Shown piece after piece: positions 9,827-18,480 of a stretch of DNA of 64,000 nt (position 1 is its first letter; every line of letters begins with the position of its first letter). The notes under the pieces were generated by a model. That model ran no database searches. It had not been told where the DNA came from and saw nothing but the letters and a program-made list of their open reading frames with translations. Origin of the DNA: Rhodospirillaceae bacterium (lineage in GTDB: Bacteria > Pseudomonadota > Alphaproteobacteria > Rhodospirillales > UBA2165). The stretch is taken from contig CANIGJ010000014.1 in the NCBI GenBank assembly GCA_947467145.1, forward strand, positions 36,620-100,619, read 5' to 3'. Position numbers and translations under genes: made by a program.

Positions 9827-10506
9827 CCGGTATAATCTACGACATCTCCATCTGGTTGGTTCCGGTTATCCTGGCGATCACCCTGCACGAAGCTTCACAT
9901 GGCTTCGTGGCCCTGCGCTTCGGCGACGACACGGCGTTGCAGGCCGGGCGGGTGACGTTCAATCCGATCCGCCATATCGATCCGTTCGGCACGGTGATCC
10001 TGCCGATCATGCTGCTGGTGGCGTCCAACGGCACCATGGCGTTCGGCGCGGCGAAGCCCGTTCCGGTCAATTTCGGCCGCCTGCGCCCCTGGCGTTTGGG
10101 GGTGATTGCGGTGGCCTTTGCCGGCCCCGGATCGAACCTCATCCTGGCATTTGTATCGGCGCTTCTCTTGCATTTGGTGCCGAGCGGATCGGGGCTGGTT
10201 GGCGAGTGGATGGTTAACGCGCTGGTGGCCTCCATGCGCATAAATTTGATTCTCTTCTTTTTTAATCTTATCCCCATCCCCCCCCTCGATGGCGGGCGCA
10301 TTTTAGTGGCGGTTTTGCCCCAGAATCTGGCCCGTCCGGTGGCTCGATTGGAGCGGGCTGGATTTGTCATTATTTTATTGGCGCTATTCGTGTTGCCGCT
10401 GCTCGGCGAGCAGTTGGGGGTAGATCTCAACATTTTCCAGTGGATCGTTGGGATCCCGGCATATGAAACGATGATGTGGATCATCGATCTGGTGGGATTG
10501 CGTTGA
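9823..10506 (+). CDS. Site-2 protease family (M50) membrane metalloprotease
   Basis: This is an intramembrane zinc protease-like protein of 227 residues. The zinc motif HEASH is at residues 22-26 in the first membrane helix, and the third ligand motif NLIPIPPLDGGRI lies in a later helix; five or six hydrophobic segments can be seen. It belongs to the short YwhC/Rip3-less group without a PDZ domain, common in this genomic position (between nagZ and scpA) in alphaproteobacteria. The substrate is unknown. Confidence 0.88.
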   Translation: MTGIIYDISIWLVPVILAITLHEASHGFVALRFGDDTALQAGRVTFNPIRHIDPFGTVILPIMLLVASNGTMAFGAAKPVPVNFGRLRPWRLGVIAVAFAGPGSNLILAFVSALLLHLVPSGSGLVGEWMVNALVASMRINLILFFFNLIPIPPLDGGRILVAVLPQNLARPVARLERAGFVIILLALFVLPLLGEQLGVDLNIFQWIVGIPAYETMMWIIDLVGLR

Positions 10507-10507
10507 G

Positions 10508-11335
10508 ATGATCGATCGCGTCGATAAGTTCGAGGAAGATACCGGCCGCCCGGAGGTTGCCCCCGGCGAAGAGCTGGTGATCGACGTCGCCGGTTTCGAA
10601 GGCCCGATCGACGTTCTGCTGACCCTCGCGCGCGACCAGAAGGTCGACATTACGCAGATTTCGATCCTGGCGCTGGCCGAGCAATATCTGGTCTGGGTCG
10701 CCAAGGTGCGCGCGCACAACCTAGAACTCGCCGCCGATTATCTCGTGATGGCGGCGTGGCTCGCCTATCTCAAATCGCGTCTGCTGTTGCCGCCGGAAGT
10801 GAGCAACGCCGAAGAGCCCACCGGCGAGATGATGGCGGAGGCGCTGGCCTATCAGATGCGCCGGCTCGAGGCGATGCAGACGGCGGGGCAGAACCTCATC
10901 TTGCTGCCGCAACTCGGCAAAGATTATTTCCGCCGGGGTGCGCCGGAATCGTTCGGCTATACCTCGACGACCAAATACAACGTCACGCTCTACGATCTGT
11001 TGAGCGCCTATGGCGATCAGGCGCGGCGCTCCAACATCCGCACACTCCGCGTCGCCCCCACCGAACTTTATTCGATGGACCAGGCGATCCAGCGTCTGAC
11101 CGGGATGCTCGGCAAGATGCCGGACTGGTCGAACCTGATGCAATTCCTGCCCGTCGAAATGCGCGGCGATCTGGTCAGCCGTTCGGCGCTGGCCGCGACG
11201 TTCCTGGCCGCCTTGCAGATGACCAAGGACGGCCGGTTGCGCATCCGCCAGGGCGAAACTTTCGGCCCGGTCTATATCCGGGCGGCGACCGAACTAGAAA
11301 CAGCCGCTTCGAACAGTACAGAAGAGATAAGGTGA
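10508..11335 (+). CDS. scpA: Segregation and condensation protein A
   Basis: This is the kleisin subunit of the SMC-ScpAB condensin complex. The 275 residues include the N-terminal kleisin signature (VAGFEGPIDVLLTLARDQKVDITQISI, about 27-53), the LAEQYL and YLVMAAWLAYLKSRLLLP motif near residues 57-97, and a winged-helix C terminus with LAALQMTKDGRLRIRQGETFGPVYI. It starts 1 nt after the M50 stop and is followed by scpB after 7 nt. Confidence 0.95.
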   Translation: MIDRVDKFEEDTGRPEVAPGEELVIDVAGFEGPIDVLLTLARDQKVDITQISILALAEQYLVWVAKVRAHNLELAADYLVMAAWLAYLKSRLLLPPEVSNAEEPTGEMMAEALAYQMRRLEAMQTAGQNLILLPQLGKDYFRRGAPESFGYTSTTKYNVTLYDLLSAYGDQARRSNIRTLRVAPTELYSMDQAIQRLTGMLGKMPDWSNLMQFLPVEMRGDLVSRSALAATFLAALQMTKDGRLRIRQGETFGPVYIRAATELETAASNSTEEIR

Positions 11336-11342
11336 TCGTCAT

Positions 11343-12269
11343 ATGGATCTGAACACTTCCGAACCCGACGTAAAGCAGGCTCCGGATTTAACGCAGGCGA
11401 TCGTCGCCATGCGCGACGAAGACCCCGAAACGATCGAAGATCAAATGGAAACGCAAAGCGAAGACCAAGTCGACGAGGCAGACGCCCCGGCCGAGCCTGA
11501 GAGCGAAGAACAGGCGCCGGCCCAAGAGGCCGTAGCCGAAGACGAGATCGCGCCGGAAGACGATCTGGCGCCCGAGGAATTGCCGGAACCGACCGCAGAG
11601 GTCGATCCCGAGCATCTGCATTTGCTCGAAGCGCTGATCTTTGCCTCCGTCGATCCGGTGCCGCAGCACATCTGCAAGATGCGCCTGCCCGAGGACGCCA
11701 ATGTTCCGGCGCTGCTGGCGCGTCTGCGCGCCGACTATTCGACGCGTGGCGTCAATCTGATGAAGATCGGCAAGGGCTGGGCGTTCCGCACCGCGGCTGA
11801 ACTCGCGCCGCAGCTTGCCACCCAACGCGAGGTGACGCGCAAGATGTCGCGCGCCGCCGTCGAGACGCTCGCCGTTATCGCCTATCACCAGCCGGTGACG
11901 CGCGCCGAGATCGAAGAGATCCGCGGCGTGTCCATCAGCAAGGGTTCGATGGACATCCTGTTCGAGTCGGGCTGGATTCGTCCGCGCGGCCGTCGCCGTA
12001 CGCCGGGCCGCCCGGTGACCTGGGGCACCAGCGAAGGCTTCCTCGATCACTTCGGTCTGGAAACGCTCGACGATCTGCCCGGCGTGGAAGATCTGCGCGC
12101 CGCCGGCCTGCTCGACAAGCGTCCCGCCATCCAGACGCTCGGCATCACCGATCCGAAGACGCCGCTGGATCCGGATGCGCTGCCGGAACCCGAGGGTGAA
12201 GAGGTCGATCTCACCGAAGATCCGCTCGATCCGGAAGACGGCGATCTGCGCAAGCTGATGCAGGAATAG
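11343..12269 (+). CDS. scpB: Segregation and condensation protein B
   Basis: This is the ScpB partner that dimerises and binds ScpA. The first about 95 residues are a very acidic, low-complexity extension (EDPETIEDQMETQSEDQVDE). The conserved tandem winged helices follow: LLEALIFASVDPV, about residues 97-110, then AVETLAVIAYHQPVTRAEIEEIRGVS and a G-R-P-x-x-W-G-T segment near 225. With 308 residues it is longer than average because of acidic N- and C-terminal tails. It shares an operon with scpA. Confidence 0.94.
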   Translation: MDLNTSEPDVKQAPDLTQAIVAMRDEDPETIEDQMETQSEDQVDEADAPAEPESEEQAPAQEAVAEDEIAPEDDLAPEELPEPTAEVDPEHLHLLEALIFASVDPVPQHICKMRLPEDANVPALLARLRADYSTRGVNLMKIGKGWAFRTAAELAPQLATQREVTRKMSRAAVETLAVIAYHQPVTRAEIEEIRGVSISKGSMDILFESGWIRPRGRRRTPGRPVTWGTSEGFLDHFGLETLDDLPGVEDLRAAGLLDKRPAIQTLGITDPKTPLDPDALPEPEGEEVDLTEDPLDPEDGDLRKLMQE

Positions 12270-12279
12270 GCGGATCGGG

Positions 12280-13422
12280 TTGCGCGTCGACGTTTACGTC
12301 ACCGTTTGGGGTGCGGCGTACGTCGACAAGTACCTGACCTATTCGCTGGCGAGCCAAATGACGCCGGGCAATATTCCGGCGTTGGTGCGCGACGGCATCG
12401 AACTCGTCTATCACATCTACACCGAACGCGCGTCCGAAGCACATTTCCATCCGGGCATCGATGGGCTCGCTCGTCATGCCGACGTTCGGTTCCATTATTA
12501 CGAGGACATTCCCTACAAGGGCGTGAGCCTCGCCGAGGCGATGGCGAATTCGCCGCCGGAAACGGTGAAGCACAACGTCCAGCGGCTGACGTCGCTGCGT
12601 TTTCTCGCCGATGCTGGCGAAGCGAAATCCGATGCGGCCATTCTGCTCGATTCCGATTTTGTGTTTTCCGAAGGTTCCTGGCCCGCGATGATCGCGGCGC
12701 GGCGTGCCGGCGCCGAGGCCTTCTGCGCCATGTTCCTGCGGCTGGATGAAAACGCCGCGGCGCCACGCCTCAAGGATCGTATCGGCGCTGGCCTATCGGG
12801 GCGCGAGATCGTCGCGATCGGTCTGGAGGCGCTACATCCGATCGCGGCCGGGATGTTCGTCGATGCCGATCCGTTCACATCCTATCCGTCGCAGCTCAAT
12901 TGGCGCGCCGGGCCGGATGGGCAAGCCGGCTTCGTGACGCACTGCTACTTTCCCCATCCGATGCTGACCAAACCGCGTGCCGGGCTGCGCTATACCGGGA
13001 CGATGGATTACGAATATGCGCTGCGTGCGGTCAGCGACGATGCCAAGATCGTGCTGGCGCGCAACTCGGACGACTTCCTGGTCTGCAAGATGACGCCGTC
13101 GTCGTATCTCGCGACACTGCCGCGCGGCGGCAAGGTGAACCTCGCCGATCTCGCCAGCTTCGCCGTCTCCAATACCAATCTGCGCCATCGCCTGTTCATG
13201 GCCCAGCCGATCCGGTTTGTGGCCGGCGGCAGCGAGGCCGAGTGGGAGGATGTGGAAGCGCAATCGACCCGTCTGGTGGAGGCGATTTATGCGGCGGTCG
13301 AGGTGATCCTGGGGACGGCACGGACCGACGTCCGCACCATGGTGTTTCTCAAATCGTTTCTGGGCCCGATCGAGGATTTCGCCTCGCCCCAGACGTCCGC
13401 CCGTCGCGACGGCTGGATGTAG
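12280..13422 (+). CDS. Putative GT-A-like glycosyltransferase, hypothetical
   Basis: This is a 380-residue soluble protein starting at a TTG 10 nt after scpB. I recognise only glycosyltransferase-like features: an N-terminal beta-strand start (RVDVYVTVWGAAYVDKYL), and AAILLDSDFVFSEGSW near residues 118-133, resembling the DxD nucleotide-sugar/metal site of GT-A folds followed by a variable acceptor region. No signal peptide or membrane helix is seen. It sits between scpB and tatA, where many relatives have no gene, so it may be lineage-specific. The donor and acceptor are unknown, and even the glycosyltransferase assignment is inference. Confidence 0.6.
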   Translation: MRVDVYVTVWGAAYVDKYLTYSLASQMTPGNIPALVRDGIELVYHIYTERASEAHFHPGIDGLARHADVRFHYYEDIPYKGVSLAEAMANSPPETVKHNVQRLTSLRFLADAGEAKSDAAILLDSDFVFSEGSWPAMIAARRAGAEAFCAMFLRLDENAAAPRLKDRIGAGLSGREIVAIGLEALHPIAAGMFVDADPFTSYPSQLNWRAGPDGQAGFVTHCYFPHPMLTKPRAGLRYTGTMDYEYALRAVSDDAKIVLARNSDDFLVCKMTPSSYLATLPRGGKVNLADLASFAVSNTNLRHRLFMAQPIRFVAGGSEAEWEDVEAQSTRLVEAIYAAVEVILGTARTDVRTMVFLKSFLGPIEDFASPQTSARRDGWM

Positions 13423-13545
13423 GGGCCCAACATGACGCGATGGGCAAAAATGCCTTAATTCAGAGGGGCTTGCGTCGTTGCCCTGGCCTGTTTCATCTGC
13501 CATTATGCGCCAACTTCCTGACAACGTACGAGAAAGTCGTCGGCT

Positions 13546-13821
13546 ATGGGTAGCTTTAGCTTATGGCATTGGTTGATCGTCCTCGCTGTCGTGCTTCTGC
13601 TGTTCGGCGGACGCGGCAAGATCTCTTCGATCATGGGGGACTTCGGCAAAGGCCTGAAATCCTTTAAAAAGGGCATGAAGGACGAAGAAGAGGAGGCCGC
13701 TGCGGCCGCCGCAGCGGCGTCGGCGCAACAGCCGCAGTCGCGCGTCGCGACGGAGCCTCAGCCGCATCCTGAGGGCCAGCCCCTGGGGACTTCGGCGTTC
13801 GATCCGAACAAGAAACCCTGA
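13546..13821 (+). CDS. tatA: Twin-arginine translocase subunit TatA
   Basis: This is the pore-forming or membrane-thinning subunit of the Tat export system. The 91-residue protein has the short N-terminal membrane helix ([15 protein letters not shown], residues 7-21), the FG hinge, and the amphipathic helix with the typical [19 protein letters not shown]. An Ala- and Gln-rich tail follows. It begins the tatABC set. Confidence 0.95.
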   Translation: MGSFSLWHWLIVLAVVLLLFGGRGKISSIMGDFGKGLKSFKKGMKDEEEEAAAAAAAASAQQPQSRVATEPQPHPEGQPLGTSAFDPNKKP

Positions 13822-13895
13822 TTTAGCCATCGGCACCCCATCGGTGCCGACGCTTCCACCACCCATACCATTCGCCCCTAGGATCGTGGGCAGCC

Positions 13896-14285
13896 ATGTT
13901 CGATAGCTGGTCAGAGATGTTCGTCATCGCCTTGGTTGCCTTGGTCGTGATCGGACCAAAGGACCTGCCGAAGGTGCTGCGCACGATCGGCCAATGGGTC
14001 GGCAAGGCTAAACGCGTCAGTTACGAATTCAAGCGCCATGTAGATGACATGGTCCGCGAATCCGAACTCGACGAAGTCCGCCAGCAGATCACGGCCGCGA
14101 CGAACACCGATCCCGGTAAGTATGTCGAGAACACCATCGATCCGGACAAGAAGCTCCGCGAGGCGATCGAATTCGGCGGCGAAGAACTGGTGAACGTGAA
14201 GCTGCCCGAAAACGCACCGGTGAATGCGCCGGCCGCGCCGACGACGCCTCCTGCTCCTGTGCCCGGTAAAGAGCCCCAGCCGTGA
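13896..14285 (+). CDS. tatB: Twin-arginine translocase subunit TatB
   Basis: This is the substrate-receptor partner of TatC. The 129 residues start with SWSEMFVIALVALVVIGPKDLP, the membrane helix and the G-P-x-D/E-L-P hinge that separates TatB from TatA. A long amphipathic helix (KAKRVSYEFKRHVDDM) and a proline-rich tail follow. The stop overlaps the tatC start by 4 nt. The 74-bp gap to tatA holds no obvious terminator. Confidence 0.93.
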   Translation: MFDSWSEMFVIALVALVVIGPKDLPKVLRTIGQWVGKAKRVSYEFKRHVDDMVRESELDEVRQQITAATNTDPGKYVENTIDPDKKLREAIEFGGEELVNVKLPENAPVNAPAAPTTPPAPVPGKEPQP

Positions 14286-15106
14286 GTGGCGTCGACGAAT
14301 CCAAAAAGATGCCGCTGCTCGATCATCTGATCGAACTGCGCGACCGCCTGATCAAATCCTTCATCGCGGTCATCGTCTTGTTCATGATCTGCTACGCGTT
14401 CTCGGACCATATCTACGCCTTCCTGGTTCATCCGCTGGCCAACGTCATTCACGAGCAAGGCGAAAACCGTCGCCTGATCTATACCGCGCTGCACGAAGCC
14501 TTCTTCACCTACCTGAAGGTGTCATTCTTCGCCGCGATGTTCATTGCGTTTCCCTTTATCGCGGCGCAGTTCTGGCGCTTCGTGGCGCCCGGCCTGTATC
14601 AGAACGAGAAGAAGGCGCTGCTGCCCTATCTCGTGGTGTCGCCGATCCTGTTCTTCATGGGTGGCGCGCTGGTCTATTATTTGATCTTCCCGATGGCGTG
14701 GAAATTCTTCCTGAGTTTCGAATCGCCGGGCGGCGTCGACATGCTGCCGATCCAGCTCGAAGCGAAGGTCAACGAATACCTGTCGCTTGTGATGCAGCTC
14801 ATCTTCGCGTTCGGCATCACCTTCCAACTGCCCATCGTTTTGATGCTGGCGGCGCGTGCCGGCCTGACGACGGCTGCTGGTCTCGCCGAAAAGCGGCGCT
14901 ACGCCATCGTGATCGCCTTTATCGCGGCGGCGATCCTTACCCCGCCCGACGTTATCAGTCAGGTCGGACTCGCCATCCCGATGATCATCCTGTATGAGGC
15001 CTCGATCATCGGCGTGCGGCTCGCCGAACGCAGCCGGCGCAAGGAAGAAATCGCCGAAGCCAAAAGTGCGGCGGCGGTCGACGATACCGATTTCAACGAG
15101 GCCTAG
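14282..15106 (+). CDS. tatC: Twin-arginine translocase subunit TatC
   Basis: This is the six-helix receptor for twin-arginine signal peptides. The 274 residues carry the N-terminal MPLLDHLIELRDRLIKS motif (with the family's conserved Glu/Arg), a P-F-I-A-A-Q-F-W-R-F-V-A-P-G-L-Y segment, the conserved FGITFQLPIVL stretch in helix 4, and a final helix pair near IAAAILTPPDVISQ. The Tat machinery is relevant locally because the amine oxidase at 25820 has a twin-arginine signal. Confidence 0.96.
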   Translation: MSGVDESKKMPLLDHLIELRDRLIKSFIAVIVLFMICYAFSDHIYAFLVHPLANVIHEQGENRRLIYTALHEAFFTYLKVSFFAAMFIAFPFIAAQFWRFVAPGLYQNEKKALLPYLVVSPILFFMGGALVYYLIFPMAWKFFLSFESPGGVDMLPIQLEAKVNEYLSLVMQLIFAFGITFQLPIVLMLAARAGLTTAAGLAEKRRYAIVIAFIAAAILTPPDVISQVGLAIPMIILYEASIIGVRLAERSRRKEEIAEAKSAAAVDDTDFNEA

Positions 15107-15115
15107 CAGACTGCC

Positions 15116-16393
15116 ATGCACGACATCCGTTTCATTCGCGAGCAGCCAGAGGCGTTCGACGCCGGCCTGAAGCGCCGCGGGCTTGCCCCGCTGGCGGTGG
15201 AGTTGCTCGAGATCGACAGACGCCGCCGCGAAGCGGTGACACGCGCGCAGGAACTGCAGACGCGCCGCAACGAATTGTCGAAGCTGATCGGCCAGAAGAA
15301 AGCCAAGAAAGAAGACGCGCAGGCCGAGATGGACGAGGTTGCGCGCTCCAAGGATGCGCAGGCCGAAGCCGAGCTACTGAGCAAAGCGGCCGACGACGAC
15401 CTCAACGCCATTCTGGCGACCTTGCCCAATATTCCTTCTGACGAAACGCCGGACGGCAAGGACGAGGCCGACAACAAGGAACTGCGTAAGGTCGGCGAGC
15501 CGCGCAAGTTCAACTTCGAGGCCAAAGACCATATCGCCATCGGCGCCGGTCTCGGCATGATGGATTTCGAACGTGCGGCGAAACTGTCCGGCGCGCGCTT
15601 CGTGATCCTGTCCGGCGCCTTGGCGCGGCTCGAACGCGCGCTCGGCGCTTTCATGCTCGACCTGCACACCGGTACCAACGGCTACACCGAAGTGAACCCG
15701 CCGGTGCTGGTGCGCGATGCGGCGCTCTACGGCACAGGACAATTACCCAAATTTACCGAAGACCTGTTCACCACCGAACAGGGGCTTTGGCTGATCCCGA
15801 CAGCCGAAGTCTCGCTCACCAATCTCGTCAATGACGAGATCGTCGACGATGCCACCCTGCCGCGCCGCTACACCGCGCAGACGCTGTGCTTCCGCTCCGA
15901 AGCGGGGGCGGCTGGCAAGGACACGCAGGGCATGATCCGCCAGCACCAGTTCGTGAAGGTCGAGATGGTGTCGATCGCGCGGCCCGAGGAATCGGACGCG
16001 GAACACGAACGCATGACGGCTTGCGCGGAAGAAGTGCTGAAGCGCCTCGGTTTGCCGTTCCGCACCATCGTGCTGTGCACCGGCGATATGGGTTTCTCGG
16101 CGCGCAAGACCTACGACATCGAAGTCTGGCTGCCCGGCCAGGATCGCTACCGCGAAATCTCGTCCTGCTCCAATTGCGGGGACTTCCAGGCGCGGCGCAT
16201 GAATGCGCGCTACCGCCCGGCGGGTGAGAAGGGCACGAAGTTCGTCCATACCCTGAATGGGTCCGGCCTCGCGGTCGGGCGTACCTTGATCGCGGTGCTG
16301 GAGAACTACCAGCAGGCGGACGGCTCGGTGACGATCCCCGCGGTGCTGCGGCCCTATATGGGCGGGCTCGAGGTTATTCAACCGACTCGTTAG
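15116..16393 (+). CDS. serS: Seryl-tRNA synthetase
   Basis: This class II synthetase charges tRNA-Ser. The 425 residues begin [14 protein letters not shown], followed by the long antiparallel coiled-coil arm (about 25-100). The catalytic core has TAEVSLTNL, motif 2 [21 protein letters not shown] and motif 3 [18 protein letters not shown]. The length is normal. It is 9 nt downstream of tatC and appears to be translated from the same transcript. Confidence 0.97.
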   Translation: MHDIRFIREQPEAFDAGLKRRGLAPLAVELLEIDRRRREAVTRAQELQTRRNELSKLIGQKKAKKEDAQAEMDEVARSKDAQAEAELLSKAADDDLNAILATLPNIPSDETPDGKDEADNKELRKVGEPRKFNFEAKDHIAIGAGLGMMDFERAAKLSGARFVILSGALARLERALGAFMLDLHTGTNGYTEVNPPVLVRDAALYGTGQLPKFTEDLFTTEQGLWLIPTAEVSLTNLVNDEIVDDATLPRRYTAQTLCFRSEAGAAGKDTQGMIRQHQFVKVEMVSIARPEESDAEHERMTACAEEVLKRLGLPFRTIVLCTGDMGFSARKTYDIEVWLPGQDRYREISSCSNCGDFQARRMNARYRPAGEKGTKFVHTLNGSGLAVGRTLIAVLENYQQADGSVTIPAVLRPYMGGLEVIQPTR

Positions 16394-16532
16394 CTAAGCG
16401 ACCTCGCGTCGCCAACGAAAGCGGTAACCTCTGGTTAACCAATTCATGAAAGCTTGAACTCGGGATACTCCGCGCCCGGGTCCGTTCGTGGCCTGTACTG
16501 GGGTGGGCCAGGGGACGAGTGACGGCGGATTT

Positions 16533-17240
16533 ATGGATCGAATTCAACAAGATAACAGCCCACACGCTGGTTCTAAGGCCCGTGAGAACGGGCGCGCCAA
16601 CCACGAGGACCGCGCGCGCTTGGTGCTGGCGCTGCGCAAGGCGGGCGTCACCGATACGCGGGTTCTGACCGTCATCGAACAATTGCCGCGCGAAGTGTTC
16701 GTGCCGGCGCCGTTCCGCCATGCCGCCTTCGACGATGTGGCTTTGCCCATTGGGCACGGCCAGACGCTCAGCCGTCCGGCGGTCGTCGGCTTGATGACCG
16801 AAGCGCTGCAACTGACGCCGCGCACCAAGGTTTTGGAGATCGGCACGGGCTCGGGCTACCAGACTTCGGTTCTCGCGATGCTGTCGCGCCGCGTCTATAC
16901 GATCGAGCGCCATCGCCCACTGCTGGCCATGGCAGAACAGCGCTTCGATCAGCTCAAGCTGTTCAACATCACCACCAAGGCCGGCGACGGAACTTTGGGG
17001 TGGAAGGAACAAGCGCCGTTCCAAAGCATTATTGTAACAGCGGCGGCGGCCGATGTGCCGCCGGTGCTGGCCGATCAACTGGCCGAAGGCGGCGTGATGA
17101 TCGTTCCGATCGGGAACGATGCATCTAGCCAAGCCATGTTGAAGGTCGTGCGTGTGGGGACGGGGTTCACCACAAAAGAAATGCGTGCCGTGCCGTTCGT
17201 GCCCTTGGTGCCGGCGGATACGAAGAAGGAGGCCGTGTGA
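16533..17240 (+). CDS. pcm: Protein-L-isoaspartate O-methyltransferase
   Basis: This SAM-dependent enzyme repairs isoaspartyl residues in damaged proteins. I use the ATG at 16533 (MDRIQQDNSPHAG; 235 residues). Family features are VPAPFRHAAFDDVALPIGHGQTLSRP, the PCMT-specific segment before the SAM site, then LEIGTGSGYQTSVLAML (motif I, near residue 105), and VTAAAADVPPVLADQL. In many alphaproteobacteria surE lies between serS and pcm; it is absent here. It is followed directly by the LysM/M23 gene. Confidence 0.92.
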   Translation: MDRIQQDNSPHAGSKARENGRANHEDRARLVLALRKAGVTDTRVLTVIEQLPREVFVPAPFRHAAFDDVALPIGHGQTLSRPAVVGLMTEALQLTPRTKVLEIGTGSGYQTSVLAMLSRRVYTIERHRPLLAMAEQRFDQLKLFNITTKAGDGTLGWKEQAPFQSIIVTAAAADVPPVLADQLAEGGVMIVPIGNDASSQAMLKVVRVGTGFTTKEMRAVPFVPLVPADTKKEAV

Positions 17241-18469
17241 TGCTGCGCGGAGTCGCGTTGGCATGTGTTGCCCTGACATTATCGGCGTGCGGCGGTCTGC
17301 AATGGCCGCCACCGCCGCAACAATCGGCGACTGCGCCACGTCCCAACGTGGCATCCGCGCCGGTGCAATCGAGTGCTACGCGCAATATCACCGTGCAGGA
17401 CGGCGAGACCTTGTATGACGTCGCCAAGCGCACAGGTTCTTCCCCACGCGCCATCATCGATGCCAACAACCTGCAGCCACCCTATCGCGTCAATAAGGGC
17501 CAAAGCCTGATCCTGCCGGCGGCACGTTCGCACACGGTCGTGCGGGGCGACACGCTGTACGGTGTATCGCGCCAATACGGCATCGATTCCTTTGAACTCG
17601 CGCGCCTGAACAATCTGCAGCCGCCCTACAATATCCGCGTGAACCAGCAACTCGTGCTGCCCGGCGGCGATACGCGCCCGGGTGTCGAGGTTGTCGACCG
17701 CACCAATGGCTCGATGCCGACGATCGCACCGGTGCCGCGCAGCACGGTGCAGGTGGAAGAATCCAAACCGATTTCCGGCGGTATTTCGAGCAGCGCTTTA
17801 CCGCCGCTGGTGTCGTCGTCACCGAGCGCAGTTAAGGAAATCCCGGCACCCGTTGTGCCGCCGAGTGTGCAGAGCAGCACACAGTCCTTGCCGACCTATA
17901 TCCCGTCGGCCGAAGTCCGTGCCCCTGTTTCCGCCACGGCACCCGCCGCCCCGGAAGTTGCGCACGTGCCGGCCACCACACCCATCGAGCGCCCGGCTGC
18001 GGCGACGACGGCAGAGCCCGAACAAGAAAAAGCGCAACTCGCCAGCCTGCCGCGCTCCAACGCCAAGCCGCGCGCTGGCGGCAAATTCATCTGGCCGACC
18101 GAAGGCAAGCTGTTGTCGGAATACGGCTCCAAGGGCGACGGCCTGCATAACGACGGCATCAATATCGCGGCCCCCAAAGGCGCGCCGGTCTTCGCCGCGG
18201 CGCCCGGTGTGGTCGCCTATGCCGGTAACGAGATCCGCGGCTTCGGCAATCTATTGCTGATCCAGCATGCCGACGGTTGGATGACGGCCTACGCGCATAA
18301 CGACAAGCTGTTGGTCAAGCGCGGCGACAAGGTGGCGCAGGGCCAACAGATCAGCGCAGTCGGTGCGACCGGGAATGTCGCCAGCCCGCAGCTGCATTTC
18401 GAAATCCGCCGCGGCAAGCGCGCGGTCGATCCACTCGATCAGCTTGGCACGGCGAGCGCCCGTTCTTAG
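17240..18469 (+). CDS. LysM and degenerate M23 peptidase lipoprotein (NlpD-like)
   Basis: This is an outer-envelope lipoprotein that probably activates peptidoglycan amidases rather than cutting wall itself. The start is the ATG overlapping the pcm stop (a GTG lies 3 nt earlier). A lipobox LSAC follows a short signal near residue 18. Two LysM repeats (about 52-95 and 98-142) bind glycan, a Pro/Ser/Thr-rich linker follows, and the LytM/M23 domain occupies about 270-400. Key zinc ligands are changed: NDGINIA near residue 304 replaces the usual HxGID, and QLHFEIR replaces HLHFE. Loss of ligands is the hallmark of NlpD/EnvC-type activators. It ends the long operon from dgt. Confidence 0.88.
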   Translation: MLRGVALACVALTLSACGGLQWPPPPQQSATAPRPNVASAPVQSSATRNITVQDGETLYDVAKRTGSSPRAIIDANNLQPPYRVNKGQSLILPAARSHTVVRGDTLYGVSRQYGIDSFELARLNNLQPPYNIRVNQQLVLPGGDTRPGVEVVDRTNGSMPTIAPVPRSTVQVEESKPISGGISSSALPPLVSSSPSAVKEIPAPVVPPSVQSSTQSLPTYIPSAEVRAPVSATAPAAPEVAHVPATTPIERPAAATTAEPEQEKAQLASLPRSNAKPRAGGKFIWPTEGKLLSEYGSKGDGLHNDGINIAAPKGAPVFAAAPGVVAYAGNEIRGFGNLLLIQHADGWMTAYAHNDKLLVKRGDKVAQGQQISAVGATGNVASPQLHFEIRRGKRAVDPLDQLGTASARS

Positions 18470-18480
18470 AGCGATATGGC

